Origin: Hoeflea_A sp040932035
GTDB taxonomy: Bacteria; Pseudomonadota; Alphaproteobacteria; Rhizobiales; Rhizobiaceae
NCBI RefSeq assembly: GCF_040932035.1
Contig: NZ_JBFRBB010000001.1
Span: forward strand, 310,001 to 374,000
Length of the DNA stretch: 64,000 nt
Direction: 5' to 3'
The notes under the pieces are model-generated. The model did no database searches. It was not told the DNA's origin and saw nothing but the letters and a program-made list of their open reading frames with translations. A program made the translations under genes and the position numbers. Below are positions 27,723-36,551 of this stretch, one piece after another (position 1 is the stretch's first letter; every line of letters begins with the position of its first letter).

Positions 27723-28433
27723 ATGAATGACCGCCCAACAGCGTTGATAACCGGGGCAACGTCCGGGATCGGCCTGGCTCTGGCCCGGATCCTTTCCATT
27801 GAATACAGTCTTGTTCTGACGGGAAGGCGCGAGGCCAGCGAATGCGCCGACGAACTGCCACCGGGAGCGCAATACGTCAAAGCTGATTTTTCGGATCCGC
27901 AAGCCGCGGTCGCTGAGATTGAAGCGGCGATGCGAACGGCTGGCTTAAGCAGGCTCGACAGGCTCATCATCAATGCAGGCACAGGCTACTACGCGCCTGT
28001 CGACCGGGAAGACAGCGCCATGATCCGCGAGACGCTGGATGTCAATCTGGCCGCCCCCGTGCTACTGACCCGTCATATGGTCCCGTTCCTCGAGGCCGCC
28101 GGCGGAAAGGTGGTATTCATCGGAACCGTTGCCCATCGCGGTTCACCCAATATGCCGGCCTATTCGGCATCGAAGGCCGGACTTGCCGGGCTGGCACGCT
28201 CACTGAGATCGGAATGGGAAGGCCGGATAGGCGTTCAGATCATTCATCCGGGGCCGACACGGACTGCAATGCATAAAAAAGCCGGTTACCCCGGTGGAAG
28301 TCTCGAACGGTTCTTCTTTTCTGCAGATGGCATGGCTGAGGAGATCATTCGGCTTATGGAAAGGGACCGGCTGCAGGCAACGGTCATGCTGCGCGCCGGA
28401 TTTCGCCGACTGCTGACGGGAAAATGGTCGTGA
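27723..28433 (+). CDS. Short-chain dehydrogenase/reductase 1
   Basis: 236 aa. The Rossmann motif is ALITGATSGIGLALA (residues 7-21), NAG is at INAGTGYYAP, and the catalytic YxxxK lies in PAYSASKAGLAGLARSLRSE. These are hallmarks of a classical NAD(P)H-dependent SDR. The C-terminus is somewhat variant and ends in a basic segment. It overlaps the second SDR gene by 10 bases. The substrate is not deducible; the pair may reduce a ketone on a lipid or small molecule. ATG 27723 is chosen over TTG 27717. Confidence 0.9.
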   Translation: MNDRPTALITGATSGIGLALARILSIEYSLVLTGRREASECADELPPGAQYVKADFSDPQAAVAEIEAAMRTAGLSRLDRLIINAGTGYYAPVDREDSAMIRETLDVNLAAPVLLTRHMVPFLEAAGGKVVFIGTVAHRGSPNMPAYSASKAGLAGLARSLRSEWEGRIGVQIIHPGPTRTAMHKKAGYPGGSLERFFFSADGMAEEIIRLMERDRLQATVMLRAGFRRLLTGKWS

Positions 28434-29173
28434 AGGCGCTGGTTACAGGGGCAGCCTCCGGCCTCGGCCGCGCTCTTGTCGAGCGTCTCGTTGCTGAAGG
28501 GGCACAGGTCGTTGCTGTCGACAAGGACAAGGTGAACCCTGGCGCTCATGTTACGCCCTTGACCGCGGATCTGTCCGATCGCCAAAGCGTTGACCGGTGC
28601 ATCGGCGAGATTGGCAAATATGGTCCTTACGATTTTGTCGTGCACAATGCCGGTATCAGCGCCACCGGCCGCTTCGAAGAAATTCCGGTTTCGGCCTATC
28701 GGAAGCTTTTGACAGTAAATAGCGAGACACCGATGGTCATGACGTCCGCGCTTTTAAGGGGCGGATGTCTGTCTGCACGCGCGCATGTCGTATTCGTTTC
28801 GTCGCTTTCCCATTTGACCGGCTATCCGGGCGCCTGCGTCTATGCCGCTTCCAAGGATGCGCTGGCCGTCTATGCCCGCAGCATTCGCAAGGGAATGGCC
28901 CGTCGAAAAATCCATGTGATGACCGTTTTTCCGGGGCCGCTGCGCACCGTGCACGCCGAGCGCCATGCACCTGCCGGAGCAGATGCCGGACGTCGAATGG
29001 AGCCGTCCGTTCTGGCGGACAAAATTGTCAGCGCCGCACACAAGCGCCGAAAGGTTCTGTATGCCGGGGCACCCGCAAAGATAGGGCGTCTGTTGGGAGC
29101 GCTCATGCCGCAGACGACGACACGATTCATGCGCCGGGCGATTTTTGAAAAACTCGATCACACGGTTTATTGA
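28424..29173 (+). CDS. Short-chain dehydrogenase/reductase 2
   Basis: 249 aa, a second SDR: Rossmann motif ALVTGAASGLGRALVE (residues 5-20), VHNAGISATGRFEE for NAG, VVFVSSLSHLTGYPG with the catalytic Ser, and CVYAASKDALAVYARS for YxxxK. It starts inside the end of SDR 1, so translation is coupled and the two proteins may work on consecutive steps or as a heterodimer. The gene is followed by 255 bases with no supported feature before ileS. Confidence 0.9.
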   Translation: MVVKALVTGAASGLGRALVERLVAEGAQVVAVDKDKVNPGAHVTPLTADLSDRQSVDRCIGEIGKYGPYDFVVHNAGISATGRFEEIPVSAYRKLLTVNSETPMVMTSALLRGGCLSARAHVVFVSSLSHLTGYPGACVYAASKDALAVYARSIRKGMARRKIHVMTVFPGPLRTVHAERHAPAGADAGRRMEPSVLADKIVSAAHKRRKVLYAGAPAKIGRLLGALMPQTTTRFMRRAIFEKLDHTVY

Positions 29174-29428
29174 GAAAATCCTTTATTCCCGTCTCCAGCA
29201 TTGATAGAAGCATCCCACTATGTTGGCCAAATTCGGTTTCGGAACTGCAATACGAATTATTGGCCCGGCTTCCTGATTGGTGCTGCTGCCGGCACGTGGG
29301 AAGTCCGGGACTGCTTGCTGCCGCGCGCAGGTTGCGCGGAACTCCCAGAAGATAACTTAAGACGCCACAACGTCCACACCGCCTTATGGTGCGGAGCCGG
29401 ACGCAAACCAGTAAGACACGATTGAACG

Positions 29429-32338
29429 ATGACCGATACGACCGAAAAATTCGACTATTCGAAGACGCTGAACCTGCCGAAGACGGAATTTCCGATGCGC
29501 GCCGGCCTGCCCAAGAAAGAGCCGGAGATCGTCGCGCGCTGGCAGAACATGAACCTTTACAAGAAGCTGCGTGAGGCTGCCAGCGGCCGCCCTAAATTCG
29601 TCCTCCATGACGGGCCGCCCTATGCCAACGGCAATATCCACATCGGCCACGCTCTTAACAAGATCCTCAAGGACGTCATCTCCCGTTCCTTCCAGATGCG
29701 CGGCTATGACAGCAACTATGTGCCGGGATGGGACTGCCACGGCTTGCCGATCGAGTGGAAGATCGAGGAGCAGTACCGCGCCAAGGGCAAGAACAAGGAC
29801 GAGGTTCCGGTCAACGAATTCCGCAAGGAATGCCGCGAGTTCGCCGCGCACTGGATCGACGTGCAGACGGAGGAATTCAAGCGGCTTGGCGTCGAGGGCG
29901 ATTTCGACCGTCCCTATACGACGATGAATTTTCACGCCGAGGCGCGCATTGCCGGCGAATTGATGAAGATCGCAAAACTCGGCCAGCTTTACCGCGGCTC
30001 CAAACCGGTCATGTGGTCGGTGGTCGAGCGCACGGCGCTTGCCGAAGCCGAGGTTGAATATCACGACTATGAAAGCGATACGATCTGGGTGAAATTTCCT
30101 GTCGTTGCCGGCCCGGACGCACTGATCGGCGCGTCTGTCGTGATCTGGACGACGACACCCTGGACCATCCCCGGCAACCGCGGGATCTCGTTTTCCTCGC
30201 GCATCTCCTACGGCCTCTACGAAATCACAGCTGCCGAAAATGAATTCGGGCCGCAGGCCGGTGAGAAGGTGATCTTCGCTGACAGCCTGGCTCAGGAATC
30301 TGCCGACAAGGCAAGAGTGACCATGCAGCGCCTTGCCGATGTACCGGCAGAGGATTTCGAGTCCATGCATTGCGCTCATCCCCTGCTAAAGCTGGGCTAT
30401 GAATTCGATGTGCCGCTCCTCGACGGCGAACACGTGACAGACGACGCCGGCACCGGCTTCGTGCACACGGCACCCGGCCACGGTCGTGAGGACTTTGACG
30501 CGTGGATGGAAAAGGCTCGTGAACTCGAAGCGCGCGGTATCGATCCTTCGATCCCGTTTACTGTTGGTGATGACGGTTACTTTACCCATCACGCACCTGG
30601 TTTCGGGCCCGACAGTGAGGGCGGCCCCGCACGGGTCCTCGACGACAAGGGCAAGAAGGGCGACGCCAACAAACGCGTTATCGCCGCCCTGATCGAAGCT
30701 GACCGGCTGTTTACGCGCGGGCGGCTGAAACACACCTATCCGCACTCCTGGCGGTCGAAGAAGCCGATCATTTTCCGCAACACGCCGCAATGGTTTGTGC
30801 ACATGGATAGGCCGTTCGAGGACGACACGACGCTTCGAAGCCGTGCCCTCGAAGCCATCGATGCCACGCGGTTTGTTCCTTCTGCAGGACAGAACCGGCT
30901 GCGCACCATGATCGAAACGCGGCCGGACTGGGTTCTGTCGCGTCAGCGCGCCTGGGGCGTTCCCATCAGTGTATTTGTTGACGCGGACGGGGAAATCCTG
31001 GTCGACGATGCGGTCAATAAAAGGATCATCGATGCCTTTGAGGAAGAGGGCGCCGATGCCTGGTTCGCGGAAGGCGCCAAGGAGCGTTTTCTTGCCGGCC
31101 GTAACGATCTCGACCGCTGGAACCAGGTGACCGATATTCTCGATGTCTGGTTCGATTCCGGCAGCACGCACACATTTACCCTGGAAGACCGGCCGGACCT
31201 GAAATGGCCTGCGGACGTCTATCTCGAAGGCTCCGACCAGCACCGTGGCTGGTTCCATTCCTCGCTCCTGGAAAGCTGCGCGACCCGTGGCAGGGCACCC
31301 TACGACACCGTTGTCACCCATGGTTTCACCATGGATGAAAAAGGCGAGAAAATGTCCAAGTCCAAGGGCAACACGGTAACCCCGCAGGAGGTCATGGCCC
31401 AGTCCGGGGCGGACATTTTGCGCTTGTGGTCGATGACCGTTGACTACTGGGAAGATCAGCGCCTCGGAAAGACCAATATCCAGACCAATATCGATGCCTA
31501 CCGCAAGCTCCGAAACACCATTCGCTGGATGCTCGGAACGCTTTCCCATGATGACGGGGAAACCGTTGAAATTACAGCAATGCCGGAGCTTGAGCGGCTT
31601 ATGCTGCATCGGCTGGTCGAGCTCGATGAACTGGTGCGCGATGGATACGACGCATTCGATTTCAAACGCATAACCCGGGCATTGATCGACTTTTCCAACG
31701 TCGAGCTTTCAGCCTTCTATTTCGACATCCGCAAGGATGCGCTTTACTGCGATGCGCCGTCGAGCGTACGCCGCAAAGCTTCGCTTCAGGTTGTGCGCAC
31801 AGTGTTCGACTGCCTGTCGTGCTGGCTGGCGCCGATGCTGCCCTTCACCATGGAAGAAGCCTGGCTGCAATGCTATCCGCAAGCGCAGTCGGTGCATCTG
31901 GAGCAGTTCCCGGAAATTCCGCAGAACTGGCGGGATGATGCGCTGAATGCGAAATGGAAAAAGATCCGCACGGTGCGCCGTGTCGTGACCGGCGCGCTTG
32001 AAATCGAGCGCCGGGAAAAACGAATCGGCTCCTCGCTTGAGGCGGCACCGGTCGTTCACATCACCAATGAGGACCTCATGGTCGCGCTGGACGGGCAGGA
32101 TTTTGCGGAAATCTGCATCACATCCGGCGTATCGCTTTCCGAAGCTGACGGACCTGCGGATGCCTTCCGGCTGGACGACGTTGCCGGTGTCAGTGTTGTG
32201 CCGGCCCCGGCGAAAGGACAAAAATGCGCCCGGTCGTGGCGCATGACCGACGATATCGGGACCGATCCCGAGTTTCCCGATGTTTCGGCCCGTGATGCAG
32301 AAGCGTTACAGGAACTGAAGCAATTGGGTCGGCTTTAG
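29429..32338 (+). CDS. ileS: Isoleucyl-tRNA synthetase
   Basis: 969 aa, full length class I synthetase. The HIGH signature is in GNIHIGHALNK (about residues 70-80) with PYANGN before it; KMSKS is in GEKMSKSKGN (about 638-647). The CP1 editing domain lies between (WTTTPWTIPGNR, and AHPLLKLGYEFD, then GTGFVHTAPGHG). The anticodon-binding domain fills the C-terminus, without an obvious four-Cys zinc ribbon. It charges tRNA-Ile and edits valine. The stop codon overlaps the next open frame by one base. No riboswitch-like leader was recognised in the 255-base gap upstream. Confidence 0.97.
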   Translation: MTDTTEKFDYSKTLNLPKTEFPMRAGLPKKEPEIVARWQNMNLYKKLREAASGRPKFVLHDGPPYANGNIHIGHALNKILKDVISRSFQMRGYDSNYVPGWDCHGLPIEWKIEEQYRAKGKNKDEVPVNEFRKECREFAAHWIDVQTEEFKRLGVEGDFDRPYTTMNFHAEARIAGELMKIAKLGQLYRGSKPVMWSVVERTALAEAEVEYHDYESDTIWVKFPVVAGPDALIGASVVIWTTTPWTIPGNRGISFSSRISYGLYEITAAENEFGPQAGEKVIFADSLAQESADKARVTMQRLADVPAEDFESMHCAHPLLKLGYEFDVPLLDGEHVTDDAGTGFVHTAPGHGREDFDAWMEKARELEARGIDPSIPFTVGDDGYFTHHAPGFGPDSEGGPARVLDDKGKKGDANKRVIAALIEADRLFTRGRLKHTYPHSWRSKKPIIFRNTPQWFVHMDRPFEDDTTLRSRALEAIDATRFVPSAGQNRLRTMIETRPDWVLSRQRAWGVPISVFVDADGEILVDDAVNKRIIDAFEEEGADAWFAEGAKERFLAGRNDLDRWNQVTDILDVWFDSGSTHTFTLEDRPDLKWPADVYLEGSDQHRGWFHSSLLESCATRGRAPYDTVVTHGFTMDEKGEKMSKSKGNTVTPQEVMAQSGADILRLWSMTVDYWEDQRLGKTNIQTNIDAYRKLRNTIRWMLGTLSHDDGETVEITAMPELERLMLHRLVELDELVRDGYDAFDFKRITRALIDFSNVELSAFYFDIRKDALYCDAPSSVRRKASLQVVRTVFDCLSCWLAPMLPFTMEEAWLQCYPQAQSVHLEQFPEIPQNWRDDALNAKWKKIRTVRRVVTGALEIERREKRIGSSLEAAPVVHITNEDLMVALDGQDFAEICITSGVSLSEADGPADAFRLDDVAGVSVVPAPAKGQKCARSWRMTDDIGTDPEFPDVSARDAEALQELKQLGRL

Positions 32339-32442
32339 TGTCCGAACAATTGCCCAATTCGCTGTTATGCGATAAAAGAGCGCCAAGAAATGGCCGGATT
32401 TCAATTGCAAAGAGACATCCGGCCGTAAACGGGATTTACCGA

Positions 32443-33045
32443 ATGACAAGAGCAGCTGAGTTTCGCACAGGATGCACCGTTGCGGGTGCCGTGGCAGTGT
32501 CCGTCATTTTGGCCGGATGCGTCAGCAGCCCCACATACGGAACCGGAAAGACGGCGAATGCGCAATTGATCGATGATCTGGCCAACGTCATTTCTATTGT
32601 CCCTCCCGCGAAGAAAAGCGAGCAGGCCTATGCGCCGCGGCCTTCAATTGTCAAACCGCCTGACGGGTCACAGCTTCCAGCACCGCAAAACAGCGTTGCT
32701 TCCAGTGACAACCCGCAGTGGCTTGAATCGCCCGAAGAGACGCGTGAACGTCTCGTGCGCGAGGCGACCGAAAGAAAAGACCCGCGCTACCGCTCACCCC
32801 TTGCTGCCGGTGAAGACACCGTCACACCGGAACAGTGGGCGAAGTTTCGTGAGGCCAAAGAACAGCAGAAGAAAGTCTATTCAGCACGCGGCAATCTGAC
32901 AGATCCGCCGATTGAATATCGCGAGCCTGCCGAATCCGCACCGGCTGACGACCTTGGCGAACCCGAATACAAAAAAGAACGCCGGCGCAAGAAGGCGGCC
33001 CAGAAGGACAAGGGATTCAAGCTCGGAAACCTGTGGCCTTTCTGA
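32443..33045 (+). CDS. Small outer-membrane-type lipoprotein, function unknown
   Basis: 200 aa with a lipoprotein signal: a hydrophobic stretch followed by the lipobox LAGC at residues 23-26, Cys26 being the lipidation site. The mature part is hydrophilic and Pro/Glu/Lys-rich with no known domain; a Lys/Arg-rich tail (KERRRKKAAQKDKG) precedes the end. ATG 32443 is preferred; a longer frame starts at the ileS stop but has no ribosome site and hides the signal peptide. Co-transcribed with ileS and ended by an intrinsic terminator. This place often holds lspA in other bacteria, but no lspA is here. Confidence 0.8.
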   Translation: MTRAAEFRTGCTVAGAVAVSVILAGCVSSPTYGTGKTANAQLIDDLANVISIVPPAKKSEQAYAPRPSIVKPPDGSQLPAPQNSVASSDNPQWLESPEETRERLVREATERKDPRYRSPLAAGEDTVTPEQWAKFREAKEQQKKVYSARGNLTDPPIEYREPAESAPADDLGEPEYKKERRRKKAAQKDKGFKLGNLWPF

Positions 33046-33072
33046 TCGCGTAGCCAGCTTTTGAAGTCACGG

Positions 33073-33104
33073 TCGCCTGGCGCAAGCCGGGCGATTGTTT
33101 GTTT
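33073..33104 (+). terminator. Intrinsic terminator after the ileS-lipoprotein unit
   Basis: A 9-bp stem TCGCCTGGC and GCCGGGCGA (one T-G wobble) around a stable GCAA tetraloop, followed by TTGTTTGTTT. It lies 28 bases after the lipoprotein stop and just before the convergent tadA gene. Confidence 0.85.
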
Positions 33105-33120
33105 ATGAACAAGAAACGCC

Positions 33121-33567
33121 CTAAAGCCGCTTCTGTTGAAAAAAATGGGTCAGCAGCAACGCTGCATCCTTCTCACCGATACCGGAATAGAACTCAGGCG
33201 CATGATGGCAGGTCGGTTGGCTGAAGAAACGCGGCCCGTTGACGACGGCTCCGCCCTTGATGTCTTCCGCACCGAAATAGAGCCGGCGGATGCGGGCAAA
33301 GGAAATCGCCGCCGCACACATGGCGCAGGGCTCCAGCGTAACGTAAAGGTCGCACTCAGGCAGTCTTTCAGCTTTGAGGCGTACGGAGGCCTCCCTGATT
33401 GCGGCGATCTCGGCATGCGCGGTGACATCGCAAAGTTCCCGCGTGCGATTTCCGGCCTTTGCGAGGATGTCGCCGTCGCGCACGATCACGGCGCCCACCG
33501 GCACTTCGCCACGCTCGGCTGCCAGTCGTGCTTCCTCGAGCGCAATATCCATGATGCGGCGGTTCAT
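33121..33567 (-). CDS. tadA: tRNA-specific adenosine deaminase TadA
   Basis: 148 aa. The zinc-dependent deaminase motif is AHAEIAAI, with His51 as zinc ligand and Glu53 as proton shuttle, followed by EPCAMC with Cys81 and Cys84. TadA converts the wobble adenosine of tRNA-Arg to inosine. A longer reading frame extends to 33777 but its first 70 residues overlap the divergent pseudouridine synthase gene and have no family character, so ATG 33567 is used. The gene is divergent from the pseudouridine synthase with a gap of about 120 bases. Confidence 0.93.
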   Translation of the reverse strand: MNRRIMDIALEEARLAAERGEVPVGAVIVRDGDILAKAGNRTRELCDVTAHAEIAAIREASVRLKAERLPECDLYVTLEPCAMCAAAISFARIRRLYFGAEDIKGGAVVNGPRFFSQPTCHHAPEFYSGIGEKDAALLLTHFFQQKRL

Positions 33568-33686
33568 CGGTGTGCTTCTTGTCCCTTTTGTATTAACCCC
33601 GCTCGCGCAACCTGATAAGGCTGGCACAAGCACAATTGGCGGCACACCCGAAAGAGCGGCCGCAGACGTTGAAAGGCAAACACCAT

Positions 33687-34958
33687 ATGAATACCCGTGG
33701 CAAGCCCCGCCGCTCCGGACCCCACAAGTCCGGTTCCGCGCCGCAGGGCGATAAATCCCGTCGGGCAACGGATGCAAAGCCGGTTTCAGAGCCGGCCGCC
33801 TTTGTGGATACGCCGGAGCGCATCGCCAAGCTTCTGGCGCGTGCCGGTATAGCTTCGCGGCGCGAGGCCGAGCGCATGATCACTGACGGCCGCGTCCGGC
33901 TGAACGGCAAGGTTCTCGACACACCGGCCATAACCGCAACACTGTCCGACACCATCGAGGTGGACGGCGAGCCGTTGCGTGGCATCGAGCGGACAAGGCT
34001 ATGGCTCTACCATAAGCCGGCGGGTCTCGTGACCACCCACAAGGACCCGGAAGGCCGCCCGACCGTTTTTGACAACCTGGCGCTCGATCAACCGCATGTC
34101 GTCTCCGTCGGCCGGCTCGACATCAACACTGAAGGGCTCCTGCTCATCACCAATGATGGCGGTCTTGCCAGGGAACTGGAGCTGCCAGCCACCGGGTGGC
34201 TGCGTCGCTATCGCGTGCGCGCCCACGGCAAGATCGATCAGGCAGCGCTTGACGGGCTGCAGGAAGGCATGGCCGTGGACGGTGTCCTGTACGGCGCCAT
34301 AGAAGCGACGCTCGACCGAACCCAGGGCTCCAATGTGTGGATCACCATGGGGTTGCGGGAAGGCAAAAACCGCGAAATCAAGAATGTGCTCGGCGCTCTT
34401 GGTCTCGAAGTCAACCGGCTGATCCGCATCTCCTACGGGCCGTTTCAGCTTTCCAGCCTCAAGGAAGGCGGAGTCCAGGAAGTCAAGAGCCGAACCCTGC
34501 GCGATCAGCTTGGTCCGCGATTGATCGAACGGGCCGGTGCGAATTTCGAGGCACCGCTCTTCAACGAGCAGGGCGTTGGCGAAGACAAGAAGAAAACCTC
34601 TGCCGCGCCAAAAAAGCAGGTATCTCCAAAGACCGACCGCGGCGCGCCTGCTCGCAACAAGCATGAAAGCCGTGTGGACAAGCGCGAGCGCAATCGCGAC
34701 CGGCTCGATACCAAAAAGCGCGACGACAAACCGGCAAAGAGGCCACCGCCGAGAAGCCGTGCCTCAAATGTCTGGATGGGGCCGGGCGCACGTCCCGTTG
34801 GCCCGAAAAAGCGGGATGCGGACGCGAACCGCGAGGACAAGAAGGCAGACCGCAAAACGGGCAAGGGCCAGCGTCCGTCCGGGGTGAAAAAAGGTCCGTC
34901 GAACAGATCTGCAGCAAAGGGCGGCAGCCGGAGCGGACATGCGGATCGTCGGCGGTAA
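33687..34958 (+). CDS. RsuA/RluB-family 23S/16S rRNA pseudouridine synthase with long basic tail
   Basis: 423 aa. An N-terminal S4 RNA-binding domain (RIAKLLARAGIASRREAERMI, split around GIASRR, about residues 45-64) is followed by the catalytic domain with VGRLDINTEGLLLITNDG, where the Asp in GRLDINTEG is the nucleophile. Catalytic homology ends near residue 265; the remaining 150 or so residues are a low-complexity Lys/Arg-rich tail common in alphaproteobacterial members. The exact site modified (RluB-like, RsuA-like or RluE/F) cannot be told here. ATG 33687 follows GAAAGG. It overlaps rsmD by 20 bases. Confidence 0.92.
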   Translation: MNTRGKPRRSGPHKSGSAPQGDKSRRATDAKPVSEPAAFVDTPERIAKLLARAGIASRREAERMITDGRVRLNGKVLDTPAITATLSDTIEVDGEPLRGIERTRLWLYHKPAGLVTTHKDPEGRPTVFDNLALDQPHVVSVGRLDINTEGLLLITNDGGLARELELPATGWLRRYRVRAHGKIDQAALDGLQEGMAVDGVLYGAIEATLDRTQGSNVWITMGLREGKNREIKNVLGALGLEVNRLIRISYGPFQLSSLKEGGVQEVKSRTLRDQLGPRLIERAGANFEAPLFNEQGVGEDKKKTSAAPKKQVSPKTDRGAPARNKHESRVDKRERNRDRLDTKKRDDKPAKRPPPRSRASNVWMGPGARPVGPKKRDADANREDKKADRKTGKGQRPSGVKKGPSNRSAAKGGSRSGHADRRR

Positions 34959-35511
34959 ATTCAGGGGACGCGCGCTGACCGCGCCGCGTTCACAGAACAT
35001 CCGGCCGACAACCGACCGCACGCGCGAGGCGCTCTTCAACATCCTCGCTCACGGCTACGACATCGACTTTGACGGCAAACGCGTGCTGGATCTGTTTGCC
35101 GGCACCGGCGCCGTTGGCCTGGAAGCGCTCTCGCGCGGGGCGGCATTCGCCCTCTTTGTCGAACAGTCGGCCGAGGGCCGCGGGCTTGTGCGTGCCAACA
35201 TGGAAGCGCTTGGCGTCCATGGCCGGGCAAAGCTCTACCGCCGCGATGCGACTGCACTCGGAAGCGCGGGTAATCTCGAGCCGTTTGATTTTGTGTTTGC
35301 CGATCCGCCCTATGGAAAAGGACTTGGTGAGCGTGCTCTTGCAGGTGCGGCTTCCGGCGGTTGGCTGGAAGACAACGCACTTGTTGTCCTTGAAGAACGC
35401 AGCGATATTGAACCGGGTCTGAATATACAGTTCCATTTGGTCGAAAGACGGGAATTCGGCGACACGGCCATGCACTTCTATCGATTCAACGGGACGGTCA
35501 CGGCCGATTGA
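34939..35511 (+). CDS. rsmD: 16S rRNA (guanine966-N2)-methyltransferase RsmD
   Basis: 190 aa. Starts RIVGGKFRGRAL with the usual PTTDRTREALFN block; SAM motif I is VLDLFAGTGAVGLEALSRG and the catalytic motif FADPPYGKGL (DPPY) near residue 119. It methylates 16S rRNA G966 during small-subunit assembly. The start lies within the 3' end of the pseudouridine synthase gene, so the two ribosome-modifying genes are coupled. Confidence 0.95.
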   Translation: MRIVGGKFRGRALTAPRSQNIRPTTDRTREALFNILAHGYDIDFDGKRVLDLFAGTGAVGLEALSRGAAFALFVEQSAEGRGLVRANMEALGVHGRAKLYRRDATALGSAGNLEPFDFVFADPPYGKGLGERALAGAASGGWLEDNALVVLEERSDIEPGLNIQFHLVERREFGDTAMHFYRFNGTVTAD

Positions 35512-35629
35512 TTGTGCAGCGCACGGCAAAGCCTTGAAGTTGGCTGGAAGGCACGTCACATTAAGCGCATCGCCCGCTGAAAACCCAATGCCAGGCTCCT
35601 GGCCCAACCGGCGGCAGTTAGGATGTGTC

Positions 35630-36529
35630 ATGCGTAACGATTTGCTGTTGAACGGCAATCAGGAAGCGGATCGAAAATCATCGGGTGATCCAACGGTCGC
35701 CGTTGCTTTCGGCGGCGGCGGTGCGCGGGGATTTGCGCATATTCATGTCATCGAGGTTCTCAACGAGCTTGGCATACGCCCGGTCGCGATATCCGGCGCA
35801 TCGATTGGCGCGATTATGGGTACGGCAATGGCATCGGGCATGACCGGTTCCGAAATCAGGGCCTATACACTTGCAACGCTCGGCAAACGCAGCCAGGTGA
35901 TCAGCCGGATCTGGAGAGCGCGCCCGTCCGGTGTCGGCAATGTTTTTTCCGGCGGTTTCCGCTTGGGCCAGTTCAGCATCGAGCGGATTCTTGCCGCCTT
36001 TCTGCCCGAGGACTTCCCAACCACTTTCGAAGAATTGGACATACCGACAAAGGTTGTGGTCACTGACTTTTATGCTCAGCAGGAAGCGGTCTATTCGAGC
36101 GGCGATCTGATGAATGCAGTTGCGGCATCTGCGGCGATTCCGGCGCTTTTTCGGCCCGTACTGTTGGACGGTCGCTACATGATCGACGGCGGCATTTCAA
36201 ATCCGGTGCCCTTTGATCACCTTGAGGGCCTTGCCGATATCATCATCGGCGTCGATGTTGTCGGCGGACCGGGTGGCGATGACGGGGAAAGGCCGTCGAC
36301 CACTGATCTGATGTTCGGCGCAAGCCAGCTGATGATGCAGTCGATCATCACCATGAAACTGAAATCGGGCCGGCCGGATGTCTTCCTGCGTCCCGATGTA
36401 AGTCGGTTCCGGGTGCTTGATTTTTTCAAGGCCGACGATGTGTTGACCGTGTCTGCCGGCATACGTGAGGAACTCAAACATGCCCTCGACGCGATATTCA
36501 CCTATCATATCAAAAACGGCGAGGGGTAG
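35630..36529 (+). CDS. Patatin-like phospholipase
   Basis: 299 aa. The oxyanion motif is GGGGARG (about residues 28-34), the nucleophile elbow is GASIG (in AISGASIGAIMG, Ser about residue 59), and the catalytic Asp is in MIDGG. The arrangement is that of RssA-like bacterial patatins, probably a cytoplasmic or membrane-associated lipase or esterase. ATG 35630 follows AGGA; a longer frame from 35534 has no ribosome site. It follows rsmD by 118 bases and may belong to the same transcript. Ends 22 bases before the convergent GntR gene. Confidence 0.93.
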   Translation: MRNDLLLNGNQEADRKSSGDPTVAVAFGGGGARGFAHIHVIEVLNELGIRPVAISGASIGAIMGTAMASGMTGSEIRAYTLATLGKRSQVISRIWRARPSGVGNVFSGGFRLGQFSIERILAAFLPEDFPTTFEELDIPTKVVVTDFYAQQEAVYSSGDLMNAVAASAAIPALFRPVLLDGRYMIDGGISNPVPFDHLEGLADIIIGVDVVGGPGGDDGERPSTTDLMFGASQLMMQSIITMKLKSGRPDVFLRPDVSRFRVLDFFKADDVLTVSAGIREELKHALDAIFTYHIKNGEG

Positions 36530-36551
36530 CTTGCCGGCAAGTTGAGACGGT

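Noticed and set aside
29174..29428. Regulatory leader before ileS
   Set aside because: The 255-base gap has no T-box-like or other recognisable structure; only short chance inverted repeats such as CGCGC...GCGCG.
29384..31609. Two long minus-strand frames (331 and 407 codons)
   Set aside because: Both are mirror frames of ileS with no family signature.
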